Assembly (NCBI RefSeq): GCF_040183065.1
Contig: NC_091120.1
Coordinates: 188,597,627-188,661,626, forward strand
Source of the DNA: Periplaneta americana
Lineage: Eukaryota > Arthropoda > Insecta > Blattodea > Blattidae
Reading direction: 5' to 3'
DNA: 64,000 bases
Below the pieces are notes generated by a model, which did no database searches, was not told the DNA's origin, and worked only from the letters and a program-made list of their open reading frames with translations. Within the stretch, counting starts at the first letter, position 1. The number at the start of each line of letters is the position of its first letter. Of the stretch, positions 1 to 10,175 are shown piece after piece. The position numbers and the translations under genes are program-made.

Positions 1-401
1 TTTGCAAGGGATACGCCAGATTTTTCCCTAATGCTGAATGTTGAGTTTATTGTTTTTTATTTATTTCATATTAATATTTCAAGTTACACCTGAAATATCG
101 AACTATAGCAACTATGACTCCAAGTGGATTAGACTTTTTTTTCAGTTCTTTGGAATGAAACGTGTGTTTAGATATTTAGTGACAGGGAATATCTTTCTCA
201 GTCTGTTATAACTAGACAGTGGATGCCGGATGACTTATCGTTGAATGTAGGTGCACATTTATTATATGTTACATTTTTTTCATTCAAACCATTGGCTGAA
301 CAGGTTTTAAACGTAAACAGACGACGTCAATATGCTACTGTATCTCCGTACAGTCGGAAGGAAAAGAAAAATAACGTACTGTAGTACATACCTTGCAAGG
401 T
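1..401. other. A/T-rich DNA, nothing recognised
   Basis: I see no convincing coding frame, RNA gene, terminal repeat or array in this stretch. Confidence 0.5.
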
Positions 402-621
402 TCAGTCCTCGTCATCATTGATGCAATTACCAGCGTTGCAGTAAACGACGATATATTCTCGTAAGTTGTCGAAGCTGAATCGTCTTCGCCTATCGCTTAA
501 ACAGTTTTTGTATCGAGAGAATTTCTGAAGAAAACCTCTAAAATGGGAATCACTCAATTTCTTTAGAGAAATATTTGCACTGAGCATCATGTTGCACGTG
601 TCGTTAGACCCGCATAACTAA

Positions 622-662
<41 letters not shown>

Positions 663-868
663 GAAGAATATGGTTCCTCAGATTTTATTTCAACGCATTT
701 CCTGTGCGATGTACTATTGCAATGTTTCTCTATAGCCTGAGTTGTTCTGGTTTTTATTTCAATTTTACATACATCACACACGATATTGTCTTCGTTAATA
801 AATAAAATGTCACTCTCATACTTCTTAATTGCATTTCGTATCTCTGAGCGAATTTAACGTTTTGCCAT
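402..868 (-). pseudogene. hAT / CGBP1-like transposase N-terminal fragment, broken
   Basis: Reading the minus strand from an ATG at 868-866, the frame gives a zinc-finger-like motif with CDVCKIEI, EKHC and TSH spaced as in the BED/CGG-binding-protein-like N-termini of hAT transposases. One in-frame TAA (856-854) breaks it. A serine run follows, encoded by a GAT/TCA microsatellite (622-660). A second frame (590-402) resumes with NISLKKLSDSHFRGFLQKFS, which resembles the next block of the same family. The stop, frame change and microsatellite insertion indicate a dead copy. Family assignment is by remembered motif only. Confidence 0.42.
622..660. repeat. (GAT)n microsatellite
   Basis: Thirteen GAT/ATG triplets followed by AAGAAG. 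On the minus strand it encodes the Ser run inside the hAT-like fragment. Confidence 0.95.
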
Positions 869-890
869 TATGAATGGATCGGCACAACAC

Positions 891-900
891 TAATAATAAC

Positions 901-972
<72 letters not shown>
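891..972. repeat. (AAT)n microsatellite
   Basis: About 80 bases of AAT triplets, directly abutting the dispersed repeat that starts with ttgtttatttaacctggc. Confidence 0.95.
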
Positions 973-1240
973 TGTTTATTTAACCTGGCAGAGTTAAGGC
1001 CATACGGCCTTCTCTAACACTCAACCAGGAGTAAAACTGGGTTACAAAAACCACTACAAATTTACAAAGTACACTACAATTTTACACACAAAACTGAATA
1101 AAATAATAATAATGTAATATAAAGAACAAGTAAGTAGAAATCAGATATAATATATAACGTACAGAAAGAAAGGAAAAATCATAATAAAATGTGAACAGTA
1201 GGTCAAAATAAATGAGACAAAGTATAAAAAATAAGACAAT
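973..1240. repeat. Dispersed repeat with conserved head next to (AAT)n
   Basis: Begins ttgtttatttaacctggc and continues with agttaaggccatacggcc, then A-rich DNA with many ttacaa motifs. I remember similar heads after AAT arrays in other insect repeats, which would fit the 3' end of a retroelement. No ORF is present. Confidence 0.4.
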
Positions 1241-1360
1241 TATTGATAATAATAATGATAATAGTAATTATAATAATTATTATATTATATTATATTATAT
1301 TATATTATATTATATTATATTATATTATATTATATTATATTATATTATATTATATTATAT

Positions 1361-1826
1361 TACCGGTTCTTCTGTATGGTTGTGAAACTTGGACTCTCAC
1401 TCTGAGAGAGGAACATAGGTTCAGGGTGTTTGAGAATAAGGTGCTTAGGAAAATATTTGGGGCTAAGCGGGATGAAGTTACAGGAGAATGGAGGAAGTTA
1501 CACAACACAGAACTGCACGCATTGTATTCTTCACCTGACATAATTAGGAATATTAAATCCAGACGTTTGAGATGGGCAGGGCATGTAGCACGTATGGGCG
1601 AATCCAGAAATGCATATAGAGTGTTAGTTGGGAGACCGGAGGTAAAAAGACCTTTAGGGAGGCCGAGACGTAGATGGGAGGATTATATTAAAATGGATTT
1701 GAGGGAGGTGGGGTATGATGATAGAGACTGGATTAATCTTGCACAGGATAGGGACCACTGGCGGGCTTATGTGAGGGCGGCAATGAACCTTCGGGTTCCT
1801 TAAAAGCCATTTGTAAGTAAGTAAGT
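1361..1826 (+). mobile_element. RTE-type LINE, 5'-truncated, C-terminal RT region intact (copy 1)
   Basis: An open frame of about 147 codons ends at 1803 and encodes the C-terminal third of an RTE-like reverse transcriptase: LLYGCETWTLTL, KIFGAKRDEVTGEWRKLHN, RRLRWAGHVARM, RPLGRPRRRWED and final MNLRVP-stop. The 3' end is a short UTR plus a GTAAG tail, typical of RTE elements. The catalytic YADD region is absent. It differs at only about five bases from 61789-62254, so both copies are young. Upstream codons in the same frame come from the TATAT array and are not part of the element. Confidence 0.85.
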
Positions 1827-1845
1827 ATTATATTATATTAAATCT

Positions 1846-1950
1846 GTGCCTCAGTGGCTGACCATGATGATATCTTTGAAAAATATTGGAGTGCAAGAGG
1901 TCAAATGACTTTATTGTTAACCACCTGGCATTAGGAAACAACAACAACAT
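1846..1950 (+). mobile_element. LINE 3' end with AAC tail, about 105 bp
   Basis: This piece matches, on the opposite strand, the 3' end of the RNase H-containing LINE at 57505-58530. Shared strings include gagtgcaagaggtcaaatga and the terminal aacaacaacaac tail. It is a heavily 5'-truncated copy lying in the TATAT array. Confidence 0.7.
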
Positions 1951-2046
1951 ATATTATATTATATTATATTATATTATATTATATTATATTATATTATATT
2001 ATATTATATTATATTATATTATATTATATTATATTATATTATATTA

Positions 2047-3165
2047 TTACTATTAAACACGTACTAAATACTTGAGCAGGATAACACAACTGCACACATT
2101 GCGTTGCAATGTTACTATGAACGGACCGGAGTTCCTTCGTTTTGTGCGGTGCTGTACTCGCCAGGTACACAAAAGACGGACGGCGCGGCACGTGCCATAT
2201 ACTCTGATACGAAACAACTTCACTTTTCCTTAAGTCATCCCGCATCCACTGTCTAGTTTTAACTAAGCAGAAGACTTTAATTGTGGACATGGAGATGCAT
2301 GCCAGGCGGCGGAAGGAAGGAACAGACGGGCGGGTACAAAGACACAAGCCGCTATGCTAGGGCTTTATGCGATTGAATAGTGATAGAGGACAGAATCCGC
2401 AGTCTCATAAACAATGAATGAATGAATGAATGAGAGGGGAAGTGGGAAGAGAAACTTTAAAGGTACGTGAAAACACGTCCTTGCAAAGGGGGAGTTGGGG
2501 CTGTGAAAAACTGAATATGTAAGCTCCAAGCCTCTTGGCCACTTGTCTCACTTCGGGTTTCGCCGCCCCAGTGAAGGAGCGCTAGAAATTTCGAGGGGGG
2601 AAGCCGAAAATGGACGTAACTGATTAGCTACAACATACGGGAGAGAGGGGGAGAAGTACAGCCACCTGATCCGAAGGAGTTAGAAACGCGATGGTACCAA
2701 CTAGGAGGAGAAGTGATAGAAGTCTAGGCACGAAACGGTAATAGCCAATTTGGCTGTTTGAAGATTCGAACTCGTAGGGATTAATCATCTTAACGGTAAT
2801 AGCCAATTGCCTCTTTGATGATTTTTCTTAGATCAGCAGACCAGGCAATTGGCTCTTTGACGACTCAATTGATCTGTACAAGAGGACGATTGAATTCTGT
2901 TAGGGCCCGAGTTCGATGTGAATAATCATTAATTTTGAGCCGTCACCAATGTCTGGGGAAGTGAATGCAGGTCCGTGGCCCATTTCTTTTAGGGCTCATC
3001 CCGACATTTGTCTTAACGGAAAAACCTTAGGTAGGATGACTGTCATAAAGAGCAGACTTACGAGTATTTATTAACTTACCTATGTAATTTCGGTTTTGAT
3101 GTTTTAAATGTAAAATAAATATAATAATTTGAATGTATGTAGTTTCAATATTTTAAGCGTGTTGC
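2047..3165. other. Unassigned sequence
   Basis: No family recognised. A short direct duplication containing aacggtaatagccaattt lies near 2738 and 2795, with a further caattggctctttga at about 2845. ORFs here lack codon-like structure. Confidence 0.4.
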
Positions 3166-3590
3166 GTCATTTATTTGGGGCTAAGAGGGATGAAATTACA
3201 GGAGAATGGAGACAGTTACACAACGCAGAACTGCACGCATTGTATTCTTCACCTGACATAATTAGGAACATTAAATCCAGACGTTCGAGATGGGCAGGGC
3301 ATGTAGCACGCTATAGGCGAATACAGAAATGCATATAGATTGTTAGTTGGGAGGCCGGAGGGGAAAAATCTTTGGGAGGCGGAGACGTAGATGGGAGGAT
3401 AATATTAAAATGGATTTCAGGGAGGTAAGATATGATGCTAGGGACTGAAATAATCTTGCTCAGGATAGGGACCGATGGCGGGTTTTGTGAGGGCGGCCAT
3501 GAACCTCCGGGTTCTCTAAAAACTGTATGTATGTTATGTTATGTTATGTTATGTTATGTTATGTTATGTTATGTTATGTTATGTTATATT
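3166..3590 (+). mobile_element. RTE LINE fragment (copy 2) followed by (ATGTT)n
   Basis: The frame starting at about 3166 reads LFGAKRDEITGEWRQLHNAE and RSRWAGHVAR, then breaks by frameshift. The remaining text still matches the RTE C-terminus up to the MNLRV equivalent (gccatgaacctccgggttct, about 3498). A pentamer ATGTT array follows at 3528-3590. Several indels make it a dead copy, older than copy 1. Confidence 0.75.
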
Positions 3591-3687
3591 ATGTGTGTAT
3601 GTATGTATCCTAATGTAGGCTAGCGCTGTTTACCGTAACTACAGCAACTTGAAGTTAATTTAAGGTTGTTAAATAATTTTTTATTAA

Positions 3688-4266
3688 TAATATAAATGAC
3701 ACTCGGGAGGAAATTAAACGCAGAATAAATATGGGAAATGCCTGTTATTATTCGGTTGAGAAGCTTTTGTCATCTAGTCTGCTGTCAAAAAATCTGAAAG
3801 TTAGAATTTATAAAACAGTTATATTACCGGTTGTTCTGTATGGTTGTAAAACTTGGACTCTCACTTTGAGTAACAGAGATTAAGGGTGTTTGAGAATAAT
3901 GTTCTTAGGAAAATATTTGGGGCTAAGAGGGATGAAGTTACAGGAGAATGGAGAAAGTTACACAACACAGAACTGCACGCATTGTATTCTTCGCCTGACA
4001 TAATTAGGAACATAAAAATCCAGACGTTTGAGATGGGCAGGGCATATAGCACGTATGGGCGGTTCCAAAAATGCATATAGAGTGTTAGTTGGGAGGCCGG
4101 AGGGAAAAAGACCTTTGGGGGGGGGCCGAGATGTAGATGGGAGGATAATATAAAAATAGATTTGAGGGAGGTGGAATGTGATGTTTGGGACTGGATTAAT
4201 CTTGCCCAGGATAGGAACCGATGGCGGGCTTATGTGAGGGTGGCAATGAACCTCCGGGTTCTCTAA
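3688..4266 (+). mobile_element. RTE LINE fragment (copy 3), frameshifted
   Basis: It opens with NDTREEIKRRINMGNACYYS and continues through LLSSSLLSKNLKVRIYKTVI and VVLYGCKTWTLTL. The frame then breaks near 3877 and resumes as KIFGAKRDEVTGEWRKLHN. A GTGT-rich tail follows the end. It lies about 100 bp after copy 2 in the same orientation, but the two start at different element positions, so they look like separate insertions rather than one tandem unit. Confidence 0.75.
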
Positions 4267-4375
4267 AACCCATTAATTTTGTATGTGTGTGTGTCTCTCG
4301 TCATTTTTGGAGGGGAATCCTAAGATAGATCTATTTACCGTAACTACAGCAACTTTAAGTTATATATTGTGTATT

Positions 4376-4870
4376 ATTTCAATGTACCGAAGTACATATG
4401 ATATTTCCATGCAGATATTCTGCGTCATCATACGATGGAAGAGTAATGGAACGGAGAAAAATTCTCTCCGGCGCCGGGATTTGAACCCGGGTTTTCAGCT
4501 CTACGTGCATGGAAATATCATATGTACTTCGGTACATTGAAATAATACATGATATGCGTAAATCACGAAGTGATTTAAGACGGCGCTTATTCCGTCGGAT
4601 CCCGGCCAACTAGTCACTCATAACGAGTGCACCTGAGCACATGTGTGGACTTCGGTCCTATGTTCATAGACATCTATGACGTAGTGCAAAGGGCGGCCAC
4701 TAGAGGGAACCCAAGAGTTGGAACTCAATCAGAGACGATTCTGTTCGGCGTCGGGGTTGTATCCGGTGTGGCTTAGTGGATAAAGCATCAGCACGTAGAG
4801 CTGAAAACCCGGGTTCAAATCCCGGCGCCGGAGAGAATTTTTCTCCGTTCCATTACTCTTCCATCGTATA
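4376..4870. repeat. Palindromic cluster of tRNA-derived SINE (family F1)
   Basis: Three pieces of one family lie here: a minus 3' part (4376-4509), a plus 3'-end fragment (about 4508-4545) and a plus 5' part with the tRNA-like region (about 4555-4870). Segment 4446-4509 is the inverse of 4791-4855, and 4379-4414 is the inverse of about 4508-4541, so the locus can fold back. The 3' end on the sense strand carries tgtacttcggtaca, a stem closed by a C(TTCG)G loop, followed by an A/T-rich tail. Confidence 0.75.
4762..4833 (+). other. tRNA-like cloverleaf of SINE family F1
   Basis: All four stems pair: acceptor tccggtg/cgccgga with one G-T wobble, D stem gctt/aagc, anticodon stem tcagc/gctga, T stem ccggg/cccgg with loop ttcaaat. 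A box is tggcttagtgga and B box ggttcaaatcc. The anticodon loop acgtaga would give anticodon GTA, but position 33 is C instead of the near-universal T, so charging as tRNA-Tyr is doubtful. A T5 run at 4838-4842 could end Pol III transcription. Confidence 0.7.
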
Positions 4871-5662
4871 ACTTTAAGTTAATTTAAATTTGTTAAATAA
4901 AATTGTTATTAAGAAGAGGTTCGCTCAATTCAGATCTTTGTGAAAGAGGTTCGCGAGTCGAAAAGTTAGGGAACCACTGGTTAGAGCTCACAAGAAAATA
5001 TGCCTATGGGATTAGTTTTGATGAAGGTTGTGTAAAACGAAGTCAACTATGCCAGGTGATGCAAACGTTGTAGAGTTATTGAAAGCGAAAGTCACGGCCT
5101 GTATCCATTTTAGCGAATTTCAATCATCACCAGTGACAGGCAAAATATGAAATTTAATATACTAAACCGTTCCATAATTCACGATGTGTACAATGCAATT
5201 AACGCCGAAAGTGTTCGTATTTCATGAATGTTTGGTAAAATTTTCGTAGTTCTTGAAAAAAACTTCATATTTTTTATATTTCGCACGATTTTTTCTTCTT
5301 CGTTAATATTAAAACTACCACTGAATCGGGCTTTCCAAACATTAAAAGATGTTTTACAGGAAACACTTGAAAAACACAAGCCATCCATTCGGCCATTCCA
5401 CAGTCATTCTCCCAAAGGCAAGTGAAATCTCCAAATCCGCCTTTGAAGTCATTGAACTCGTAGCGTCAAGGAGTTCGAGGAGCCAAAACAAAATAAATGG
5501 TTCCTATTTCACCTTTGTTCATTCTTTAGAATACAGCGTTGCCATGTCTATCATGAGTGTAAATTAATATTTTAAATGCATTTCCCAGTCTACTTGATTT
5601 TTCTTCTTTTTGTAACTTCATGGATTTTTCATCGTACAAGACGGTTGAAGAATAAGGCGTAA
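4871..5662. other. Unassigned sequence before mariner
   Basis: Short frames occur on both strands, but none shows a family motif or splice context I can support. Confidence 0.4.
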
Positions 5663-5825
5663 TACGAGGGGGATCCAGGAAATAACGACCGTTCGCGCAT
5701 ACCCGCCGCGCAGCTGACTCCCCTTCCTTGTTTGAAGGTCAGCTGCCTTCCTTAACATGTGTTCTCATAATGTTGTGAGTACTGGTTGCAACAAGTCGCC
5801 ATTGTGCATTTTGTGTTACTTCAAA

Positions 5826-6580
5826 ATGAACGACGTGATTGATAATCCCGCCGACTGTGAGGTGAGGAGTGTGATTCGGTTTTTGAATGCCCGACATTTG
5901 AAACCTGCAGAAATTTACCGGCAATTGAAAGAAGTGTATGGTGATACTGTAATGAACGAAAGAAATGTGAGAAAATGGTGCGAAATGTTCAACAATGGGC
6001 GAACAAATGTCTACGATGAAACTCGACCCGGACGCCCATCACTCATCACAGAAGACCTGAAGACTAAAGTGAACGACAGAATCTTGCAAGACAGGCGCAC
6101 ATCACTCGACGAATTGCAGATTGGCTTTCCTGACATTTCTCGTTCTTTGCTTGGTGAAATTGTGTCGCAACATCTTGGCTACCACAAAATCTGTGCACGA
6201 TGGGTTCCACGGCAACTGAGTGACCAACACAAAACTCAGAGAATGGCCTCAGCATTGACATTCTTGATGCGATATCACACAGATGGAGACGCCTTTCTTG
6301 ATCAAATTGTGACTGGTGATGAGACCTGGGTGTCTCACAACACCCCAGAGACAAAGCGCCAATCACGTCAGTGGCATCATCCCTCATCACCCAAGAAACC
6401 GAGAAAATTCAAACAGACTCTCTCAACACAAAAAGTCATGGCTACTGTCTTTTAGGATCGTTTTGGAAGTGATGAAGAGTTGAAGAAGACAGTGAACACC
6501 TGGCTTAATGAACTGGCGGCAGAACACGAGAATTCTAAAGCTAGTGAACAGATACGACAAATGTTTAAATGTAGGTGGTG
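5826..6580 (+). pseudogene. mariner transposase, internally deleted
   Basis: The ATG at 5826 is favoured over the upstream in-frame ATG at 5757 because it begins the typical short mariner N-terminus. The frame runs 210 codons: helix-turn-helix region (NERNVRKWCEMFNNGRTNVY, RPGRPS), then the first catalytic aspartate in VTGDETWVS. It stops at 6453-6455 just after KVMATVF. The next segment resumes as SDEELKKTVNTWLNELAAEH, near the C-terminus. The block carrying the second catalytic aspartate (HDNARPH type) is missing, so the D,D34D triad is incomplete. The end was cut by the LINE insertion. Confidence 0.85.
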
Positions 6581-6616
6581 ATTATGTAGAGAAGTAAAGG
6601 AAGCTTCAGTTATGTA

Positions 6617-7895
6617 TGTATTTATTTACACAGCAAGTGGGCAAGCACCCGGTGGCAGTGGTATATACAATATTAACAATACACAGTTAAAATGATAAGC
6701 AATACACAATAAAATTTACAATAGCCTACATAATAAAATTTACAACACATATACAATTTTATACACAATACAATAAGAATACACAATACAATTTAACACA
6801 ATAATAATTAAACATAAAATAAAACACCTAATTTTACAACACAACCTACATAATTATGTATAGGTCCTACATAATTTTCAATAGTCTTTCACTTTACTCT
6901 CATCTCATTCCCTGTAGTGGCACTATGACGCATTTCACTGACACTTTAGCACACATTTCACTGACACTATAGAACACATTTCATTGACGCTATAAATTAT
7001 CACTGATCGGAACTGTTCACTGCACTGTAAAACCATAACTTCACTGACTCACCTCGCTTCACTGATACAATAGTTCAAATAAGTCAAATAATTGCATTCT
7101 TATGCATACTTATAAACAGAACTACATTTAAACTAAACATTTCTAGTCTAAGGCCCTCTTACACGCTATTTTTAAATAATTTACAATTCAAACCAAGGAA
7201 GTAAACTCGTCAGGCTAGATAAATACATGACACCTTAAAAAATTAAATGTTGAATGTCACCTTAATTTTAATTTTCACTTTATACACAACTCTTTAAATT
7301 ATTCTTGAATCTCCTTAAGGAAGGACAGCCCTCAAAGACCGCTGCAGGTAGGTCATTCCAATCATTTATAGTTCTATTTAAAAATGAGAATTTACCTACA
7401 TCCGTTTTCTGTTTCCTACATTTGATTTTAAAATCATGATCGTTCCTACCATAGTACGTTGGCTTTCCTAACCGAGCCGTTATGTCTACCCATGCTTTCT
7501 GACCTAGATGTGCTCTATACAATGATGTTATTCTAGTTTTCCTACGTCTGTTTTCCAAAGTTTCCCATTTAAGTTCTTTTATCGTATCGTTCCCATCTTC
7601 TCTTTTACCTTTAACAAATTTAGCTGCCCTATACTGGATTCTTTCTAAGGAATTTATCTGATATATTCTATAGGGATCCCAACACGTAGTTCCGTATTCC
7701 ATTAACGGTCGCACTAATGTTAGATATGCTATTTCCTTCGATTTGGGGCTAGCCTTTCTAAAGATTCTCATAATAAAGTGAAGTGCCCTCCATGCTTTGC
7801 CTGTAACATTATCAACATGCTCTCACCAAGAAAGTTTGGAGTTTAAATACACTCCTAGGTATTTACAACATTGTTCTACTCTACAACTCTACAAC
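6617..7895 (-). mobile_element. LINE (Jockey/CR1-like group), 5'-truncated, nested in mariner
   Basis: The minus-strand frame 7771-7280 reads as the C-terminal RT region: RIFRKASPKSKEIAYLTLVR, PLMEYGTTCWDPYR, NSLERIQYRAAKFVKGKRED and FLNRTINDWNDLPAAVF, then stop. A long 3' UTR (about 7279-6640) with repeated cactgacac blocks ends in a tgcttgcccacttgctgtgt-type motif and a TACA-rich tail at 6617. ttatgta occurs at 6610-6616 and 7896-7902 and is a candidate target duplication. The catalytic core is missing. Confidence 0.8.
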
Positions 7896-7976
7896 TTATG
7901 TAACAGACTTTGTTTTTTCAAATATATTTTTTTAATTATTACAACAAAACGGTCGTTATTTCCTGGATCCCCCTCG

Positions 7977-8273
7977 TATAACGCGATGAAGTAACGTGGA
8001 CATTCAGAACGTTACACAATAACGACCTTCAGGAATTGCGCTGCTCAGTTACAAGATCGAAATTGATGTTATTAAACGAAGGCGGATGTATGTAGAATTA
8101 TATCACAACTCTTCAGAAGAAAAACAATTGTAGATGTACCAATCGGACATCTCAAGGAAATCAAACCAAACAAAAATAACAATAGCATCTTACAAAAATA
8201 AATTTAAAATTACTTACGAAATAATAATTCTCACATTACTTTTGAATCTGTAATGTAAGTTTAGACCAGGGAT
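7977..8273. other. Unassigned sequence after mariner
   Basis: No feature recognised. Confidence 0.4.
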
Positions 8274-8560
8274 GTCAAGGTCAGAGCACGCGAAAGAAGC
8301 TACGTGCTCCCAAGCGCGCACGAGTTCCAATGAATCTGTTCTACAAGCAGTAGGGGTGAACAAGAAGGGGTGAGCAAAATGAACTATATTGGCCTATCAC
8401 TGCAAGACGAATTAAACTGCTCTTAAATAATAGATAATGTGTTACGCTCATACAAGAAAACAAGAAATAAAAGCATATTTTGCAACATGTACTGTACCTC
8501 TCTAATAAATGCAATTAATTATAAAATAGTAGCATGTAACAAATAATAAACATAGCTTCT
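8274..8560 (+). repeat. Dispersed repeat, hAT-like TIR CAGGGATGTCAAGGTCA
   Basis: About 290 bp is similar, in inverse orientation, to 39686-39985. Shared strings include gatgtcaaggtca, gtgagcaaaatgaact and ggcctatcactgcaag. The start caggga resembles an hAT terminal repeat. The opposite terminus is not identified. Confidence 0.5.
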
Positions 8561-8619
8561 CTTTAACTTAAGCAGTTTTACATAATGAGGCCTATAATTA
8601 GCCTAGGCCTACTTATTGT

Positions 8620-9034
8620 TATTAACTGTTACATAATCATGTTATTGAAGTGTTGTATCAGTGAAGAATTATGTTGTGTCAGTGAAGTGTGTTGTATCAG
8701 TGAAGAAGTATGTCGTGTCAGTGAAGTGTGCTGTGTAAGTGAAACGTGTTCCTGTCAGTGAAGCTGTATAGGTTATAGTGGCAGTGCAAAGTATTTGAAC
8801 AGTGAAATGTTTTTGAAGTGTTAGTGAAATCAGGATAGAATCAGTGAAATGTGTCGTAGTTCCAGTGCAGTGAGTGAGTTGACAGCGAAATGAGTGTAAT
8901 GTTGAAAGGTACTTGTGCAGATATGAACATATACTCGTGGGTTTTAGTTCGATCTTAGTTTTAAGATACAAATTAGAATATTTCAAATGTTATTTTAAGT
9001 GATCGTTTCATTTAATTTAGTATATTCCCTGTTG

Positions 9035-9076
<42 letters not shown>

Positions 9077-9298
9077 GTATTAATTATTAGTATTATCATT
9101 AATTGTATATTTAATTAATAAGTTTATTATTGTCATTATTGAGTGTAATTAGTTACCACTGCCACCGGGTATATACCCATTGCAGTGTGAATAAATACAT
9201 ACATACATACATACATACATACATACATACATACATACATACATACATACATACATACATACATACATACATACATACATACATACATACATACATAC
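8620..9298 (+). mobile_element. LINE 3' UTR copy with (CATA)n tail
   Basis: This is the same family as the nested LINE at 6617-7895, in opposite orientation. It has many degenerate gtcagtgaag blocks (8650-8900), an ATT microsatellite (about 9035-9075), the end motif taccactgccaccgggt (9153-9169) and a tail of more than 25 CATA units. No coding part survives. Confidence 0.7.
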
Positions 9299-10175
9299 TT
9301 ATATGAGCATCATCACACTTCTAGAAACAAATTTAAATTCCTGACTTCTCGCGTAATTCAGAGGTGTATTTTTCTGATTTTTGCCGACACAAATCCAACT
9401 TGAGCTGGAGTAGGTCAATATCTTTAAATCGTCTATGATAAACTCTTCCCGGAGATTTTTTAAAACATTACAGTATTTTACACTGTTGAACAGGAGGTCA
9501 ATGACTGAAGGCGTTGAAATTATAAAAATTGTGCTGTGAGATCTGCGACACCCACAATGAAATCTTCATCTGAAAGCTTTTAATAATATCTGTCGACACA
9601 AATTAATTGATTCTTTCCTTGCGATCTCAAATTCAAAACGTTCAGATGCTCTAATATAATTATTCTTGAGACAGTTACGTTCCTCGATCCATGTAGAGCC
9701 AACTAGTTCTGGACTGTCTCTGTTTTTCTATTATGAATTCTGATAAATATTTACGTAATTCAAATATCTGGACAGAACAATATCGTAATAGTAAGAAACA
9801 TCGTTAAACTGAGAATTTATGTACGAAAATCTGGACAGTTTATAGACAGAACTCCTAACTAATATTTAACGAATTTAGGCCATTAGCAGCACACGCTTTT
9901 GTTTGTATTTTATTCTGTAAACATAAATACAATGCTGTGAGGAAGAAGCTCTACAATATATCTTTACATTTACTACTATTTAATATCAATAAAACAAACT
10001 AATTTGAATATTATATCATTCTGTAGATGAAGTAATAATTTCAAGCGTTCGACACTGCTTGTCTTTATAAATAAATAATTTCCACAAACCAACCTCATCT
10101 CTCACTTATACAAGACGTTAAGAGTCTAGTCAGCCTGAAACTTACTGAACGACTTCTTCATTAATGTGTAATATA
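9299..10175. other. Unassigned A/T-rich sequence
   Basis: No terminal repeats, ORFs with family motifs or RNA structure recognised. Confidence 0.4.

Larger units (their letters stand above)
1278..2046. repeat. (TATAT)n array interrupted twice by retroelement 3' ends
   Basis: Pentamer TATAT repeats at about 1278-1363, 1827-1845 and 1951-2046. The interruptions are an RTE 3' end (1361-1826) and a second LINE 3' end (1846-1950). The RTE joins the array at atattaccgg, a string shared by the element itself. Confidence 0.85.
5665..7976 (+). mobile_element. mariner transposon with perfect TIRs, split by a LINE
   Basis: Terminal inverted repeats of 29 bp start CGAGGGGGATCCAGGAAATA at 5665 and are perfectly inverted up to 7976. 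TA dinucleotides flank both ends (5663-5664 and 7977-7978), the mariner target duplication. The element is about 1.03 kb once the inserted LINE (about 6617-7895) is removed. Perfect TIRs with a dead transposase suggest it could have been moved in trans. Confidence 0.9.

Noticed and set aside
4283..4609. ORFs of 76-85 codons on both strands
   Set aside because: They cross the palindromic SINE cluster; their matching residues come from the inverted repeat.
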